64,000 nt of DNA from Candidatus Proelusimicrobium tauri (GCA_002311025.1 DBYY01000001.1:62001-126000), one strand, 5' to 3'; positions 25,598-35,147 are shown, counted from the stretch's first letter. The notes: a model not told the origin generated them from the letters alone. Translations and numbers: made by a program.

Positions 25598-26878
25598 TTA
25601 TTTTACTTTTGCATTTGCCTTAAGATACTCAAACACTTTCTTTTCATTTAAAGAAGCAAGAACTTCTTCTCTTCTTTCTTTAAAGAATTTTTCAATTTGT
25701 GTTTTTTGTTTAGGATTTTGCTCAAGGGCTTTTGTTAATTCCGCTTGTAAATCGGCATCGGTTGCAACAAGGTTTTCTTTCTTTGCAATAGCGTGAACGA
25801 GATATCCGATTCTTAAATCTTTTTCTACGGAAGGTTGCATTCTTTGGGCAAAATGTTTGCGGTTTTCATCTGTTAAATCAGGTTTTTTACCGCCGAACAT
25901 TCTGTTTAAAAAGTTTTCAACCGCTAAATTAGTGTGATAAGCGACCAAACTTTGAGGAAGTTCAAAATTATTTGCTTTAACAAGGGCCTCTTCAATTTGG
26001 TTGTTGAAATCTCTTTGGCTGGCGGCTTTTGCATCGGATTTTAAATTATTTGTTAAAGTTTCTTTAAGTTTCTCAACATTGTCAAAACCCATATCTTTTG
26101 CGAAATTATCGTCTAAAGTAGGCATAATTTTTGTTTTGATTTCTTGAACTTCAACGGTAAAGTTTATGGTATCTTCGCCGATTTTTGTATCAAATTTAAC
26201 AATTTGCCCTTTTTTTGCGTCTTTTAAAGCCGCAGTCATACCGGCGATATTTTGTTCGTTTTTCATATCAATAAGTTCGCTGTTTGCGGTATATTCTTTT
26301 TGAGCAACTCCGTTTTTAGAACCGCTGTATTTAACGACAACAAAACTATCTTCTTTCACGGTAGCATCGTCGCCAAGTGTTTCAAGGCGGGCATTATGCT
26401 CTAAAATTTGGTCAATATTTTTTTGGATTTCTTCCGGTGTGACATCTTCTGATTTCTTTGTTACTTCAATACCTTTATAACCTTTAGGATCAACTTCCGG
26501 TGCGACATCAACGGAAATTTCAAAAGACCAAGGATTATTTTCTCTTAAAGAACTGAAATCTGCTTTTGTTAAAAGCGGGGTCATTACGGCTTGAAGTTTG
26601 GAAAGTTCAATCGCTTTTGTAGCAGCACTGCGCACTACTAAATCAATTGCGTGTTCCTGAATATGTGCGGGGAAAGTTTTTTTGACTAAATCAGCCGGTG
26701 CTTTACCTGCTCTGAAACCTTGAATTTGGGCTTTTGTTTGAACTTGTCCTAAAGCCGAAGTATAACATTTATTAACTAAAGAGGCTTCCGCCTTAACTTC
26801 TAATTTAACATTACAACCTTTTTTTTCTATTTCTTTATAAGAAACTTCATTGTCTTGTGCTACTGCAAAATTTGACAT
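25598..26878 (-). CDS. tig: Trigger factor
   Basis: Ribosome-associated chaperone with prolyl isomerase activity. 426 residues, family length. The N-terminal ribosome-binding domain has the signature loop QGFRAGKAP near residue 55. The FKBP-like domain follows (about 155-240, DSFVVVKYSG, GQIVKFDTKIGED), then the helical C-terminal domain. GGAGAAG precedes the ATG. Confidence 0.95.
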   Translation of the reverse strand: MSNFAVAQDNEVSYKEIEKKGCNVKLEVKAEASLVNKCYTSALGQVQTKAQIQGFRAGKAPADLVKKTFPAHIQEHAIDLVVRSAATKAIELSKLQAVMTPLLTKADFSSLRENNPWSFEISVDVAPEVDPKGYKGIEVTKKSEDVTPEEIQKNIDQILEHNARLETLGDDATVKEDSFVVVKYSGSKNGVAQKEYTANSELIDMKNEQNIAGMTAALKDAKKGQIVKFDTKIGEDTINFTVEVQEIKTKIMPTLDDNFAKDMGFDNVEKLKETLTNNLKSDAKAASQRDFNNQIEEALVKANNFELPQSLVAYHTNLAVENFLNRMFGGKKPDLTDENRKHFAQRMQPSVEKDLRIGYLVHAIAKKENLVATDADLQAELTKALEQNPKQKTQIEKFFKERREEVLASLNEKKVFEYLKANAKVK

Positions 26879-26896
26879 AACTTCTCCTCAAAAAAG

Positions 26897-26978
26897 TGGG
26901 CGGAAAGGGACTTGAACCCTTAAGGATTGCTCCATACGGTCCTAAGCCGTACGCGTCTGCCAATTCCGCCATCCGCCC
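26897..26978 (-). tRNA. tRNA-Leu(TAG)
   Basis: Type II tRNA on the minus strand: acceptor GGGCGGA/TCCGCCC, anticodon loop CTTAGGA (anticodon TAG), long variable arm, T-arm AGGG-TTCAAGT-CCCT, discriminator A. CCA not encoded. Confidence 0.95.
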
Positions 26979-27000
26979 GTATAGTTTTTATTATTTAAAA

Positions 27001-27032
27001 AGCGTAGAACGCAAAAATATGTGTTCTACGCT
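27001..27032 (-). terminator. Hairpin between tRNA-Lys and tRNA-Leu
   Basis: 10-bp perfect arms AGCGTAGAAC/GTTCTACGCT with a 12-base loop; on the minus strand it follows tRNA-Lys and is followed by TTTT. It may end tRNA-Lys transcription or act as a processing site in a two-tRNA transcript. Confidence 0.5.
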
Positions 27033-27044
27033 CTTATAAAAAAA

Positions 27045-27117
27045 TGGGCCATGTGAGACTCGAACTCACGACCTTACGCTTAAGAGGCGTCTGCTCTACC
27101 AACTGAGCTAATGGCCC
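27045..27117 (-). tRNA. tRNA-Lys(CTT)
   Basis: Minus-strand cloverleaf: acceptor GGGCCAT/ATGGCCC, D-arm with AGCTCAGTTGGTAGAGC, anticodon loop CTCTTAA (anticodon CTT), T-arm GTGAG-TTCGAGT-CTCAC, discriminator A. Confidence 0.93.
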
Positions 27118-27162
27118 TTCTCTATATAAATTATACAAAACTTTTTAAAAATTTGCACAAAA

Positions 27163-27191
27163 TTGCATAAAATGTTAAAAAAGTGTTAAAA
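27163..27191 (+). promoter_or_regulatory. Promoter of the DUF885-like gene
   Basis: TTGCAT (27163-27168), 17 bases, TTAAAA (27186-27191); the start codon is 34 bases further on, after AAGGAG. Confidence 0.5.
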
Positions 27192-27225
27192 TGAAAATAT
27201 ATTAACAAATAAGGAGTTTACACAA

Positions 27226-29037
27226 ATGAGGAAAATCTTCCTTGCTTTTAGTTTAGTTGTGTTTTTAATTTCAGGGGCATTTGCACAAACAAATTATGAG
27301 GAAACAAATGTCCTTATGGCTGATCATAAAATTATGGAATTAGGGGATAAATATTTAGCCCTGCTTTCTAATCTTTATCCGGAAGAAGCAACCAGATTAG
27401 GAACAGGTATTTATCATGATCAACTTTTACAAAGGGATAAACAAAGTGAAATTCAAAGAGGTAAGTCTATTGAATCTTTACAAAAAACTTTGCTTGCTAT
27501 AAATCCCAAAAAACTTTCAGTAAACAGAAGAATGCAGTATTATACCTTGCTTGAACAGGTAAACAAAAAAGTTTTTGAAGAAAAAACTTTAAATCAATTA
27601 ACGCAAGATCCTTTATGGTATCTTGAATCTTTAACCTCTGTATATGATATCTTGGAAAAGAAATATACATCCAACGAAGATCGCTTGCGTGATATTATCA
27701 AAAGACTTGAGATTTTGCCTCAAATTCTTGAACAAGGGCAGGAAAATCTTGAAAATGCACCTGATTTGAGGATGCGTCTTGCTGCACAAAAAGCACAAAT
27801 CGCTTATTCTTCTTTTGGGGAACTTTCCAATGCTTTATACAAAATGGCAAAGGTAGAACAAACCCAGAAAAAAATAAATACAGTAAGTATTGTCGCAAGA
27901 GAAGCCTTGAAAAAGTATGCTGACTTCTTAAGAGATACTTTAGAAAAGAAAGAATATACCGATTTTAGACTCGGCGAAGAAAATTATTCTGCTCTTTTAA
28001 AAGATGTTTATTTCTTAAGCGAACCTATTTCAAAATATCAAAAAACCGTAGAAGCCGAAATAGAAGAAACACAAAAGATTTTAAAATCTTTGCTTGCTCC
28101 TTATCTTTTGGATATTTTAAGCGAGGAAGAACAAGCGCAGAGAACGGATGAGGAAGGCAATTTGGTTGTTTTGCCTTCAGATTATTATTTAGTAAGAAAT
28201 ACAAAATTCTCTCAAACGCCTACTTTAGGGGAAATTGCACCTACTTATGCTTCCGTTTACCAACAGGCCTCTCAATTCTTTACCGAACAAGAACTTTTTG
28301 TTATGCCTGATTTGGCTTTAAGTTTACAGAAAAATCCTCAGTATTTAAAGCAACCTTACACGGCTTCTTTATACTTACCGCCTTATCCTTTTGCAGCAAG
28401 ACAAAGCGGTGATTTGCTTTTAAATATCCCTTCGGAAGAAGATACTGCTGATTTGACAAATCTTTTTACTTATTCCGATATTAGGATAGATGCCGTTCAA
28501 AAAATGATGCCCGGTATTCACTTAAGTTACAACGCAACTCTTGATAGCCAACAAGTTTTAACAAACATCTCTAATGACATGTTCTATGTTAACGGTTGGG
28601 CTGCTTATTCTTTAAAATTTGCACAAAAAGCGGGCTTTTTTGAAGATGAAGCAGATAATTTAAATATTGCTTGGCTTAATTATAAAAGGGCCTTATATGC
28701 TTTAGCCGATATTAAAATGCAAACCAAAACTTTAAATTATACTCAAACTTTAGATATGCTTATCAGCGCCGGTATTAACGACGAAGAAGCAACGGAAAGA
28801 ATTGATTTCTTGGCGATAAACCCTGCTAATGCTCTTTCTTATGTAATAGGTGCAAAAGAGTTTGAAAAACTTAACTTGAAATATCAAAAGAAATTAAAAG
28901 ATAAGTTTAATCAGTTGGAGTTTGACAATAAGATTCTTTCCCTCGGTAGAGTTCCTCTTAATGTCCTTGCGGAAGGCCTTGAACAATCCTACAAAACAAA
29001 ACCTGTGGAAAGTTTCTTTAATACAATGTATTTCTAA
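27226..29037 (+). CDS. Exported DUF885-family protein lacking the zinc motif
   Basis: 603 residues with a signal peptide (1-20, ISGAFAQ). The DUF885 layout is visible: an N-terminal segment YLALLSNLYPEEATRLG, GEIAPTYASVYQQASQF in the middle, then the region of the catalytic motif, and NGWAAY. DUF885 members normally carry an HExxPGHH zinc site and an EGWA-type glutamate. Here the site reads QKMMPGIHL (P429, H432), so the HE pair and the second histidine are lost, and EGWA is NGWA. It is probably a catalytically dead, retained periplasmic protein. AAGGAG lies upstream, and a terminator follows the gene. Confidence 0.75.
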   Translation: MRKIFLAFSLVVFLISGAFAQTNYEETNVLMADHKIMELGDKYLALLSNLYPEEATRLGTGIYHDQLLQRDKQSEIQRGKSIESLQKTLLAINPKKLSVNRRMQYYTLLEQVNKKVFEEKTLNQLTQDPLWYLESLTSVYDILEKKYTSNEDRLRDIIKRLEILPQILEQGQENLENAPDLRMRLAAQKAQIAYSSFGELSNALYKMAKVEQTQKKINTVSIVAREALKKYADFLRDTLEKKEYTDFRLGEENYSALLKDVYFLSEPISKYQKTVEAEIEETQKILKSLLAPYLLDILSEEEQAQRTDEEGNLVVLPSDYYLVRNTKFSQTPTLGEIAPTYASVYQQASQFFTEQELFVMPDLALSLQKNPQYLKQPYTASLYLPPYPFAARQSGDLLLNIPSEEDTADLTNLFTYSDIRIDAVQKMMPGIHLSYNATLDSQQVLTNISNDMFYVNGWAAYSLKFAQKAGFFEDEADNLNIAWLNYKRALYALADIKMQTKTLNYTQTLDMLISAGINDEEATERIDFLAINPANALSYVIGAKEFEKLNLKYQKKLKDKFNQLEFDNKILSLGRVPLNVLAEGLEQSYKTKPVESFFNTMYF

Positions 29038-29055
29038 TTAGTTGCTTAGTAAAAT

Positions 29056-29088
29056 AAAACAGCGGGATTTTAAAAGTCCCGCTGTTTT
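29056..29088 (+). terminator. Rho-independent terminator
   Basis: AAAACAGCGGGA / TCCCGCTGTTTT, 12 bp perfect, with a 9-base loop, 19 bases after the DUF885-like gene. Confidence 0.85.
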
Positions 29089-29168
29089 GCGTTTTATGGA
29101 TTCCCGTATATTTTATATAATATATATGTAAGCGTAAGCACATGCTTATATTTTGGGGTAAAAGCAAA

Positions 29169-29513
29169 ATGGAAGAACAAAACAATAACGAAAATAGAGA
29201 AACAAAAGCAAATAAGTTTAGTGTTAATCCTATCGTTTTACTTAGAGATTTTAAAGACCTTTTCGGAATGTTTTTTGCCGCAATAAGAGGCAAATTTAAA
29301 ATCCGTTTATCAAGCATCGTTTGGACTTTGCTTGGTGCATTTTATTTTATTTTACCTCTTGATTTTATGCCGGAAGCCTTATATACATTTCTTGGGCTTG
29401 GGGATGATTTGCTCTTTTTGGTTTATATTTTAAATCAAATCAGACCGGATATAGAAAGATACAGACAGTTTAAACTTGAAAATAAAAGGAAAAATGATGA
29501 AAAAAATCTTTAA
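29169..29513 (+). CDS. DUF1232 (YkvA-like) small membrane protein
   Basis: 114 residues from ATG 29169; ATG 29142 would add nine residues but has no ribosome-binding site. A hydrophilic N-terminus is followed by the DUF1232 core: a hydrophobic helix, PLDFMPEALYTFLGLGDD and a second helix. Function of the family is unknown. GGGG lies 11 bases upstream. The gene overlaps the AsmA-like gene by about 20 bases and heads the operon that runs to the PP2C gene. Confidence 0.8.
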   Translation: MEEQNNNENRETKANKFSVNPIVLLRDFKDLFGMFFAAIRGKFKIRLSSIVWTLLGAFYFILPLDFMPEALYTFLGLGDDLLFLVYILNQIRPDIERYRQFKLENKRKNDEKNL

Positions 29514-31611
29514 ATTTTTGCTGTGGATGTTTATTATTTCAGTAGTATTACTGGTAGGGGCTTTAATAACATTAAGAATAATGTTCCCGATGGAAAAAAT
29601 TAAGGCCCAAGTTCAACAGCAATTAAAAAATAAATTAAACAGAGAAATTGATTTTAAGGATATTTCTTTATCCCTTAAAGGCTTAAATATAAGTGATTTT
29701 GCTTTATCTGAAAAAACTACTTTTAAAGACGGAACTTTTATTTCTGCAAAATATGCCCATGCGGAAGTGGATTTTAAAGCCCTTCTACATAAACAGATAA
29801 AAATACAGAATATCGGTCTTGAAAATATAACTGTAAATATCATTAAAGATAAAGACGGTAAATTTAATTTTGATGATTTAATTTCTAAACAAAAAGAGAC
29901 TTCCCCTGCCCAAACCAAGACGGAAAAAGAAACTTCTTTAGTGGATATAAGCGCGGATAAACTTTACACCAAAGATGCCTCTATAAATTATATCGATGAA
30001 GGAACCGAAACAAAATTTAGTTTGGATAACCTAGATATTCAGATTGATAATTTTGATTTAAACAAAGATTTTTCCGTTTTAATTACCTGTTTAAGTAAAA
30101 TCAATATGCCTACTTTGGTTTTAGATCCGGTTCTTTTTAAAATAGAATCTAAAATAAATCTTGCTTCTTTAGAAATGTCAAAAGCAAAAGCGGATATCAC
30201 GGATTTTTCTATAACCTATGATAAATTTGCTTTAAGTTTTTCAGGTCTTATTGCAGATTTTTCTAACCCACAAGTTAATTTAAGCGGCACTTTAAGCGGG
30301 ATAGATAATAATCTAATTAAGCACTTTACTAATGAAGAAACAACTCCCTTTTCCGTGCCTTTAATCAATATGATTTTAAGTGCCAAATTAAATTTGGAAA
30401 ACAGCACGGCAGATATTTCACAGGCAAAGGCCTCTGTTGGTAATTCCTTCATAAAGACAAGGGGACAGGCAGATTTTTCAAAAGCAGATATGACCTACTC
30501 TGCCGATACAGATTTGTCTATCTCTTTAGATGAAGTTTCTTCTATTGCCAAAGAAACTTTAGATGCTTTTAATTTAAAAGGAACTATAACGGGGAAATTG
30601 AATCTTTCACAAAAGAAAGATTTTAATGTTAAAGGCAATGTAAGTGTTAAAAATCTTGCCGCAAAATTTATGAAACAAGATTTGAAAGATGTTACCGGCA
30701 CTGTAACCATAAAATCTTTAAAGGATATTTATACAGACAAATGGACCGGTATTTTAAATTCCTCACCTTGTAATTTAACTTTTGCTTACAAAAAAGAAAA
30801 GAATACCAATCTTGATTTGGTTTTTTATATGAAAAAGTTTACCCTTGAAGACATTGATTTTGAGAAATTATTTGAAAGTAAAGACGAAAATAAGGAAGAG
30901 GTTAAAGAAGAAAATAACGTTCAAACAGATCAAACGCAAAATCAAAATATAGAACGTTATAATTTAAAAGCGGATATCACCATAGACCAAATAGAAAACA
31001 ATGTTTTAACCGCTAATGACTTTAATTTAAAAGTGGATATTAAGGATTTTGACTCTTCTTTTGAAAAAGCACAGGGGACTTTAAGTTTTAGCACTAAAAA
31101 TGATGAAATAAGGGATATTGATAAACTGATGGCTACGTCTAAGATAATGAAAGTGATGTTTACTTCCCTTAAGATAGTTCAAAAAGCATTTGATTTTGCA
31201 AAACTTGACAATACTAATATCACTAATGGTATAATTAAATGTGATATCATTAATGCGCAATATGACATTCAGGATGGTGTTGTCAGCATTGTAAAGAGTG
31301 ATATAGATTCAGACTTAACTGTTGTAAGGGCAACAGGCAAAACTGATTTATTAAAAGATGCTATTGATGTAAAGATACAGGCCCAAATCGGAAAGACCGG
31401 TTCAAAAGGTTTCAAGCCATTAGTAATTAAAGTTAAAGGGCCGCTTAGCGATCCTTCGTATAAACTTGATGTATTGTCTTCAATAGCCTCAATAATGAGT
31501 AGTTCCGGCACTGATGCGCAAGAAGATTCTGCTTCCAAGGAAAAGGACATAGCAAACAAAGCCGGAAATGTGGTTAAAACAATAGGCAGTTTATTTAAAA
31601 AAGGTGAGTAG
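29494..31611 (+). CDS. AsmA-family envelope protein
   Basis: About 705 residues from ATG 29494 (ATG 29497 also possible), preceded by AAAGG. One N-terminal transmembrane helix (about 5-28), then a long periplasmic beta-rich region. The AsmA N-terminal pattern is visible (LNREIDFKDISLSLKGLNISDFAL; KIQNIGLENITVNI, KDKDGKFNFDDLI). The C-terminal end has the AsmA_2-like VKIQAQIGKTGSKGFKPLVIKVKGPLSDPSYKLD pattern. These bridge-like proteins are linked to phospholipid transport between membranes. Stop is 8 bases before the next gene. Confidence 0.82.
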   Translation: MMKKIFKFLLWMFIISVVLLVGALITLRIMFPMEKIKAQVQQQLKNKLNREIDFKDISLSLKGLNISDFALSEKTTFKDGTFISAKYAHAEVDFKALLHKQIKIQNIGLENITVNIIKDKDGKFNFDDLISKQKETSPAQTKTEKETSLVDISADKLYTKDASINYIDEGTETKFSLDNLDIQIDNFDLNKDFSVLITCLSKINMPTLVLDPVLFKIESKINLASLEMSKAKADITDFSITYDKFALSFSGLIADFSNPQVNLSGTLSGIDNNLIKHFTNEETTPFSVPLINMILSAKLNLENSTADISQAKASVGNSFIKTRGQADFSKADMTYSADTDLSISLDEVSSIAKETLDAFNLKGTITGKLNLSQKKDFNVKGNVSVKNLAAKFMKQDLKDVTGTVTIKSLKDIYTDKWTGILNSSPCNLTFAYKKEKNTNLDLVFYMKKFTLEDIDFEKLFESKDENKEEVKEENNVQTDQTQNQNIERYNLKADITIDQIENNVLTANDFNLKVDIKDFDSSFEKAQGTLSFSTKNDEIRDIDKLMATSKIMKVMFTSLKIVQKAFDFAKLDNTNITNGIIKCDIINAQYDIQDGVVSIVKSDIDSDLTVVRATGKTDLLKDAIDVKIQAQIGKTGSKGFKPLVIKVKGPLSDPSYKLDVLSSIASIMSSSGTDAQEDSASKEKDIANKAGNVVKTIGSLFKKGE

Positions 31612-31619
31612 GAGGAAAT

Positions 31620-32078
31620 ATGGCAATATCTTCTTTTTCAATTCTGAGGCAAATTGGTTCTATCAAAATAGATGAGGGCAACGAAATAAAGTTTTCCGTT
31701 GATGCTTATAAACAAAGCCGTTATCTTTCTGTGCGTAAATATCTTAAATCGGAAACTTATAGCGGTCCTACAAAAGCAGGTATAACACTTACTTCTGAGG
31801 TTGTAACCAAAATTGCTAAGGCATTAGCGACTTTACCCGATGATCCCAATAGTATTCCCGATGGCGAACTCGGCAAATACGCAAGAAGGCAAGGCCTTGC
31901 TATTGTCTTAAGAGTAAGTTCCTTTAATACCGCAAAAGGTATTGATATCCGCCAATGGCAGGAAGATGAAACTTATACCGGTTGGACAAAAAAAGGAATT
32001 CGTTTACCTTTAGAAAAAATTAAGGAAATTAAAGAATTATTTAGATTGTCTGCCCAATATTTTGAGGAAAATAAATAA
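31620..32078 (+). CDS. Tandem PC4/p15-like DNA-binding protein
   Basis: 152 residues made of two similar halves. Each has the PC4-type order: a beta-hairpin, a segment like SVRKYLKSETYSGPTKAGITL (first) or DIRQWQEDETYTGWTKKGIRL (second), then a C-terminal helix. PC4-type proteins bind single-stranded or melted DNA, and prokaryotic ones usually dimerise. Here two copies in one chain would make a built-in dimer. AGGAGG lies just upstream. It is encoded between the AsmA-like gene and the kinase, with 8-base gaps on both sides. A role as kinase target is speculation. Confidence 0.75.
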   Translation: MAISSFSILRQIGSIKIDEGNEIKFSVDAYKQSRYLSVRKYLKSETYSGPTKAGITLTSEVVTKIAKALATLPDDPNSIPDGELGKYARRQGLAIVLRVSSFNTAKGIDIRQWQEDETYTGWTKKGIRLPLEKIKEIKELFRLSAQYFEENK

Positions 32079-32086
32079 AACAACTT

Positions 32087-34321
32087 ATGGCAACAAATAG
32101 TCAAGGAACACCTTCGCAAGATATACCTAACAGACCAACAGCCAGCCAAACATCCGCACCGAGCCGTCATGTAGACTTAGTCGGGCAGGAAATCGGCGGT
32201 TGTATTATTTTGGAAAAAATTGCAGAAGGAGGCATGGGGACAGTATTTAAAGCCAAACATAAGGCTTTAGATAGGATTGTTTGCGTTAAAGTCTTAAGCC
32301 CGGCCTTAGCCGATGATAAAAAAGCAGTCGGTTTATTCTTGACAGAAGCCCGCGCTATCGCGGAAATTGACCATCCTAATATCGTATTTGTGTATAATGT
32401 CGGTAAAGAGAAAGGCTATCACTTTATTGTTATGTCTTTCATAGAAGGGGAAAGTTTGTCTTCCATAGTCAGAAGACGCCCCAATTTGCCCATTTCCTTT
32501 ATAGCAGATGCTTTCTGCGGTATTTTACAAGGTTTAGATGCCGCTCACCAAAAAGGTATTATACATAGAGATATTAAACCCTCAAACATTTTAATCAATA
32601 AAAAACTTGAGCCAAAGATTGTAGACTTCGGTATTGCCAAAAAAGTAGATAAAGATAAAGGTGTTGCCAAAACAACCGAACTCGCCGGAACTGCCTATTT
32701 TATTTCTCCGGAACAAGCACTTGGTAAACCCATAGATGCCAGAACCGATCTTTATGCCCTTGGCGCAAGTTTATTTTATGTTTTAACCGGCAAATATCCT
32801 TTTACCGGTAAAAACTCAATGGATATTATCCAAAAACATATTAATACACCTTTACCTGATATCTTAACTTATAGAAGCAATATCCCTGCGTGGCTTGTTA
32901 CTGCGGTCAATAAACTTATGGCAAAAAAGCCGGAGGACAGATTCCAAAGTGCGCAAGAAGCATTACTTTTCTTTAAGAAATCACGCGAAGATGAAAAATT
33001 GGCTTTAAACCAAGGTTTAAATATTTCCCAAGAAGTCGGTTTGCGTTTAAGTAAAGAGGATAATAACAATACTTTAACTGCTCCTTCCCGCTCTAAAGTC
33101 CCGCCTGTAAGGCGTTACAGCGATGATGTTCCGACTATAAGAAGAAATCCAAAAATACAAACTTTTATCCCCAGCGTGGAAGATACAAGCAGAACAAAAT
33201 ATAGTGTCGGCAAAGGTTCTTTAACAAAGCCTTCTGTTTCTTATTTTAAAACCCTTCGTTCTTTTATTAAAAAGAGTATTCTTTCCGTTGCTTTTGTAGG
33301 TTTGATGCTGATAGTGGCTTCTGCGATATTTTTAAAATTAGGTGCACTGGTTTCTGCTTTCAATGTCCAAAATGCAGTGGACCAAAGCAATTTATTAAGT
33401 GTTCTTTCTAAGGCTTTGTTAAGTCCGCAATTCTTCTCTCCTAATATCCTTATTATTTCTTTTGCTCTGATATTTTTTGCGGGTGTTATTGCGATGTTAT
33501 TCTTTAAATTGCTTAAGAAAATTGTACCGATAGTTCTTGCGGTTGCTATTCTTTCTTACATAACGGGCGTTTTTGATTTAACTAACAGCACTTCGGTTAT
33601 TTCTTTTACTGCGCCGATAAGTTGCTTAATATATTCTTTCTTATGTGCTGCTTTGGCAATTAAATTAAATGAGCAAACGACTCTTCCTTTACCCTTTAAA
33701 ATAATTTCCATAATTTTATTTATTCTAGGTTTTATTTTGGTATATAAATTTGCAGAACCTGAACATTTCTTTGCAGGCACTTTAACTGTTACTATTTTTT
33801 ACGTTCTTTTTGCTTTATGTTCTGCTGCTTGCGTAAGTCTTTTATTTAATCAAAGTCCTGTAATGCGTATGGCAAGTTCAATGTTCTTTGTTGCTGCTTT
33901 AGCCGCAGTATTTACTTATCAAATCAGCGGAAACTTTTACTATTTAAAGGCACAGTTGGAAAATAAGGCTTTTGTTCCACCTGTAACGGTAGTGCAACAA
34001 TATCAATACCAAACAGAAGATAGTTCTGAAAATGCTCTTGTGCCACTTAAGCAAGAAGAGCAGAAAAAACAAGAAATAATAATAAACCTTCAGGAAACGC
34101 CCAATGAACTGCTTTATAAGATTGATTCTTCTGAAATGTCTGCACAGTTAATAGATACTATTTTATGGCGTTATTCCATAAAAGAACCTTTTAATTGTTT
34201 AAAAGATTATCGCCAAAACGGCGTGGCTATGCTGATAATTGTTGTCTTTATTCTTTATGGATTGATAGCATATATCATAGATGTTTTTGCGTATAAAGAG
34301 GAAAAATGGACTTTAATATAG
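32087..34321 (+). CDS. Membrane Ser/Thr protein kinase without PASTA domains
   Basis: 744 residues. The Hanks-type kinase domain (about 37-300) is complete: glycine loop EGGMGTVF, K68 (VCVKVL), E88, HRDIKPSN with D162, DFG with D180, and GTAYFISPEQA in the activation loop. A juxtamembrane segment (about 300-395) contains several Thr/Ser-Arg stretches. It is followed by about eight hydrophobic helices (about 398-630), a Gln/Glu-rich loop and a final helix. No extracellular sensor domain is present, unlike PrkC/PknB. The 3' end overlaps the phosphatase gene by 16 bases. Confidence 0.9.
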   Translation: MATNSQGTPSQDIPNRPTASQTSAPSRHVDLVGQEIGGCIILEKIAEGGMGTVFKAKHKALDRIVCVKVLSPALADDKKAVGLFLTEARAIAEIDHPNIVFVYNVGKEKGYHFIVMSFIEGESLSSIVRRRPNLPISFIADAFCGILQGLDAAHQKGIIHRDIKPSNILINKKLEPKIVDFGIAKKVDKDKGVAKTTELAGTAYFISPEQALGKPIDARTDLYALGASLFYVLTGKYPFTGKNSMDIIQKHINTPLPDILTYRSNIPAWLVTAVNKLMAKKPEDRFQSAQEALLFFKKSREDEKLALNQGLNISQEVGLRLSKEDNNNTLTAPSRSKVPPVRRYSDDVPTIRRNPKIQTFIPSVEDTSRTKYSVGKGSLTKPSVSYFKTLRSFIKKSILSVAFVGLMLIVASAIFLKLGALVSAFNVQNAVDQSNLLSVLSKALLSPQFFSPNILIISFALIFFAGVIAMLFFKLLKKIVPIVLAVAILSYITGVFDLTNSTSVISFTAPISCLIYSFLCAALAIKLNEQTTLPLPFKIISIILFILGFILVYKFAEPEHFFAGTLTVTIFYVLFALCSAACVSLLFNQSPVMRMASSMFFVAALAAVFTYQISGNFYYLKAQLENKAFVPPVTVVQQYQYQTEDSSENALVPLKQEEQKKQEIIINLQETPNELLYKIDSSEMSAQLIDTILWRYSIKEPFNCLKDYRQNGVAMLIIVVFILYGLIAYIIDVFAYKEEKWTLI

Positions 34322-35127
34322 AACTTGGCGCTTATAGTGATATAGGTAAAATAAGAGAGAAAAATGAGGATAGTATTTTAATCGCTCCGGAACTTTGTCT
34401 CGGTGCCGTTGCTGACGGTATGGGCGGGCATAACAGCGGGGAGATTGCAAGCAATATCGCTGTTAGTATTTTGCGCCAAACTCTTGCCGACTTAAAAGAT
34501 AAAAAGATAACTATTCCCGAAGAATTTGAACCTTCTATTCCTCTAATTTGCCGTAAAGTTTTATATTCCGCTTGGATTGCCAATGCCAAAATTTATACTT
34601 TAGCAAATGAAAATTTCAAAAGGCGCGGTATGGGTACAACCTTAAGTGCCATTTATTTTGAAGATGATGACCACTGTGCGGCAGTTCATATCGGTGATAG
34701 TAGAATTTACCTTTACAGGGATAAAAATTTTTCTCAAATTTCTAAAGACCATTCTTATGTTATGGAGCAAGTCCAAAAAGGACTTTTAACAAAAGAAGAA
34801 GCGGAAAAATCCCGCATACAAAACATTCTTACAAAAGCACTCGGCTTAAAAGGCGAAACTTTGTGTGACGCAATTTTGCTTACCCCGAAAATCGGTGATA
34901 TTTATGTTCTTTGTTCCGACGGCGTAAACAAAGGTCTTACGGATAAAGATATTGAAAGAATAGTTCAAAAAAATACTTCTGTGGGCAAACTCGCTCAGGA
35001 AATAGTAAAAATCGCTTCTAATAATGACGGAAAAGATAATGCTTCTTGTGTTGTTATCAAAATTACCGAACCAAAAGAAGAATCCTTCTTAAAAACTATT
35101 TTCTCCCGTTTTACGTCTAAAAAATAA
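34306..35127 (+). CDS. PP2C-family Ser/Thr protein phosphatase
   Basis: 273 residues, cytoplasmic. Metal-binding motifs: REKNEDS near the N-terminus, ADGMGGHNSGEIAS, HIGDSRIYLYR, LCSDGVNKGLTD and DNASCVVIKI. It would reverse phosphorylation by the kinase encoded just upstream, whose gene it overlaps. Start ATG has GAGGAAAA upstream within the kinase gene. No terminator is visible before the groES promoter. Confidence 0.93.
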   Translation: MDFNIELGAYSDIGKIREKNEDSILIAPELCLGAVADGMGGHNSGEIASNIAVSILRQTLADLKDKKITIPEEFEPSIPLICRKVLYSAWIANAKIYTLANENFKRRGMGTTLSAIYFEDDDHCAAVHIGDSRIYLYRDKNFSQISKDHSYVMEQVQKGLLTKEEAEKSRIQNILTKALGLKGETLCDAILLTPKIGDIYVLCSDGVNKGLTDKDIERIVQKNTSVGKLAQEIVKIASNNDGKDNASCVVIKITEPKEESFLKTIFSRFTSKK

Positions 35128-35147
35128 TTAGCAATCAAATAAAGAGA

